Positions 4,755 to 6,103 of a stretch of 6,103 nt of DNA are shown here, piece after piece. Source of the stretch: Betaproteobacteria bacterium (lineage in GTDB: Bacteria; Pseudomonadota; Gammaproteobacteria; Burkholderiales; Eutrophovitaceae); NCBI GenBank assembly GCA_009886305.1, contig QXZO01000150.1, positions 1-6,103 of the forward strand, read 5' to 3'. Within the stretch, counting starts at the first letter, position 1; each line of letters starts with the position of its first letter. Under the pieces are notes generated by a model. The model saw nothing but the letters and a program-made list of their open reading frames with translations, had not been told where the DNA came from and searched no databases. Made by a program: the position numbers and the translations under genes.

Positions 4755-6103
4755 ATGCGACTTGCTTATCAACTACTAAAAACAATGTGTCTTTCATGGC
4801 TTCTAGCTATGAGTGGACAGAGCCTGGCTGTTGATACAGATGGGGATGGTGTCGCTGATGTTGATGATGCATTTCCCCTCGACCCATCAGAGGTGGAAGA
4901 CTCTGACGGTGATGGGACTGGCGATAATCGCGACCTGCAGGCTTTTTGCGCAAATCGTTTTTTAATTGGGCAGCTTGATGTTGACGGAGATTGTGTTCAA
5001 GACTCGCTGGATGAGTGCCCTGGGTCTCCATTAGGGATTCCTACAAACGATCTAGGTTGCGCAGCAGACTGGGCTCAGGTCGGGATTACACTTTTTATTC
5101 CAACTTCAAATTTTTCCTTGAGTCGATTAGGAGCTGTTGATCTGTCTGGATCTGGGTCCATGGTTGCGGTTAGAACAAGCTCGAATATTATTTCGGTTTA
5201 TAATGTGGGGATCAATGATTTAAACCTTCACAGCAAGGTTAATATTCCTCCGTCGTCCTCTTATCGCCAAGCTCCTCTTCATGTCTCTGGACAAGCAGAA
5301 CTTTCACATTTTTCGATGGATGACCTCGGACGTCGAATGGTCTTAAGTCTAAGTGGGGTGTATGACTATCGGTACCAGGGGCGCGACAACATACCAGGCT
5401 TGGCTATGGTTTTAACTTACACCGGCCAAGAAGGTTATAATTGGGAACAGCTGGGAAGCGATATAGTAAATCCCTTTGATGACAAAGACTATTTCCCGCC
5501 TCGGGTAGTTGATATATCGGCGGACGGTACTCTTGTAGCAGTAGCAAATGGGTTAAGCGCTGGTTCAAATATGCCGCTCGATTCTTCTTACGAAAATTCA
5601 CTGCGCATAATGAAGCTACAGGGCGACCGCTGGGACAACGTTCAGCAATGGAACCTTGGATTTTGGAATAACAACCGCGGCAACAATTCTTTGGAGCAGA
5701 TGTCTCTTTCACCTGATGGAACAGGCGTTATCGCTAGAATGCGTTTAGAAGGCAAGAAAAAAACGTTGGGATTTGGTTTCTCATTGTCGGCTCGCGATGA
5801 ACCGGTGGAGTTTCTAGATCTTGCGGCAAACGGTGTTTTTGCGGGCGCGAGTAGCAATGGTGCTTTCCCTGCTATCTATTTTGAAACTATAGATGAGGTC
5901 AGTGTTTTCTCATCCGAAGCGGAGCAGATTGGAGGGTCATTAAAGGCCGGAAGCTCAGAATTCATTCGCGACCTAAAACTCTCAGGCGACGGTAGTACAG
6001 CGATTGTGGGCTATGGTTCTAGTGGTGCCGATAGAGGGGTCGTAAGGGTATTTAGAAATAGTGGAGGTCGTTGGGTAAAAGTAGGAAGCGATATTAACGG
6101 CTT
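4755..6103 (+). CDS. Secreted calcium-binding TSP3-repeat protein with beta-propeller-like repeats (3' truncated by window edge)
   Basis: The frame stays open for at least 449 residues and leaves the window. A Sec signal peptide (1-25, ending QSLA before Val26) marks an exported protein. Three thrombospondin type-3-like calcium-binding repeats follow: DTDGDGVADVDD (27-38, then AFPLDP), DSDGDGTGDNRD (49-60) and DVDGDCVQDSLDECP (75-89), with Cys65, 80, 88 and 102 able to form disulfides. From about 106 onward, repeats of 40-65 residues appear, each with an 'S-x-D-G-x-x-V-A-V' type strand (near 130, 187, 253, 317, 355, 407) and, in some, W-x-Q-x-G-S-D-I or W-V-K-V-G-S-D-I. This resembles propeller-type repeats of large secreted marine proteins. 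ATG 4755 gives a clean signal peptide with GGGAA nearby; in-frame ATG 4728 would add nine residues. The partner or ligand is unknown; a surface adhesion or structural role is inferred. Confidence 0.8.
   Translation, partial: MRLAYQLLKTMCLSWLLAMSGQSLAVDTDGDGVADVDDAFPLDPSEVEDSDGDGTGDNRDLQAFCANRFLIGQLDVDGDCVQDSLDECPGSPLGIPTNDLGCAADWAQVGITLFIPTSNFSLSRLGAVDLSGSGSMVAVRTSSNIISVYNVGINDLNLHSKVNIPPSSSYRQAPLHVSGQAELSHFSMDDLGRRMVLSLSGVYDYRYQGRDNIPGLAMVLTYTGQEGYNWEQLGSDIVNPFDDKDYFPPRVVDISADGTLVAVANGLSAGSNMPLDSSYENSLRIMKLQGDRWDNVQQWNLGFWNNNRGNNSLEQMSLSPDGTGVIARMRLEGKKKTLGFGFSLSARDEPVEFLDLAANGVFAGASSNGAFPAIYFETIDEVSVFSSEAEQIGGSLKAGSSEFIRDLKLSGDGSTAIVGYGSSGADRGVVRVFRNSGGRWVKVGSDING

Noticed and set aside
4807..5857. 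Minus-strand open frames at 4807-5031, 5404-5712 and 5642-5857
   Set aside because: They lie entirely inside the long + strand secreted-protein gene, have unprotein-like composition (for example His/Gln runs antisense to Asp/Gly repeats) and no family features.

Overview
The window looks like chromosomal DNA from a Gram-negative bacterium, most likely a marine-type gammaproteobacterium. The evidence is a run of outer-membrane lipoproteins with lipobox signals, a CsgG/DUF4810/DUF799 operon, and a secreted protein with D-x-D-G-D-G calcium-binding repeats of the 'DDAFPLDPSE' style common in such genomes. Base composition is moderate to AT-rich, and every gene that can be called lies on the + strand. 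I cannot name the species.

Positions 1-1774 are accessory DNA: a row of small genes of the kind found beside AlpA regulators in integrated, satellite-prophage-like islands. They are the 3' end of an unknown gene, an AlpA-type helix-turn-helix regulator, a small Cys-rich protein overlapping its 3' end, a gene of about 211 codons broken by a tandem-repeat frameshift, and a small hypothetical with a TTG start. No integrase, replication gene or att site is visible, so only part of an element, apparently decaying, is present. The regulator has lost its last 15 codons to an in-frame TAA.

Positions 1775-1986 are non-coding and very AT-rich. They hold four exact copies of a 7-bp ATTTTTT repeat, an 8-bp inverted repeat and a TATAGT -10-like box, and are probably the control region of the operon that follows.

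Positions 1987-4359 form a tight four-gene envelope operon: a CsgG/HfaB-family protein, a small lipoprotein interrupted by an in-frame TAG, a DUF4810 lipoprotein and a DUF799 (GNA1162-like) lipoprotein. The last junctions are ATGA stop/start overlaps, so translation is probably coupled. CsgG, DUF4810 and DUF799 are a known conserved trio (for example in Neisseria). The extra small lipoprotein and the absence of a lipobox on the CsgG protein are the local peculiarities. No curli genes (csgA, B, E or F) are in view, so curli export should not be assumed.

Positions 4360-4754 hold no convincing gene. There are two short open frames, possibly remnants of one frameshifted gene, then two abutting inverted repeats without a T-tract. 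From 4755 to the end runs the 5' part of a large secreted protein: a Sec signal peptide, three thrombospondin type-3-like calcium-binding repeats, and about six repeats of roughly 40-65 residues resembling beta-propeller blades. It continues past the window.

The most notable theme is three separate reading-frame lesions (TAA at 596, a repeat-linked frameshift near 1314, TAG at 3102) within 2.5 kb.
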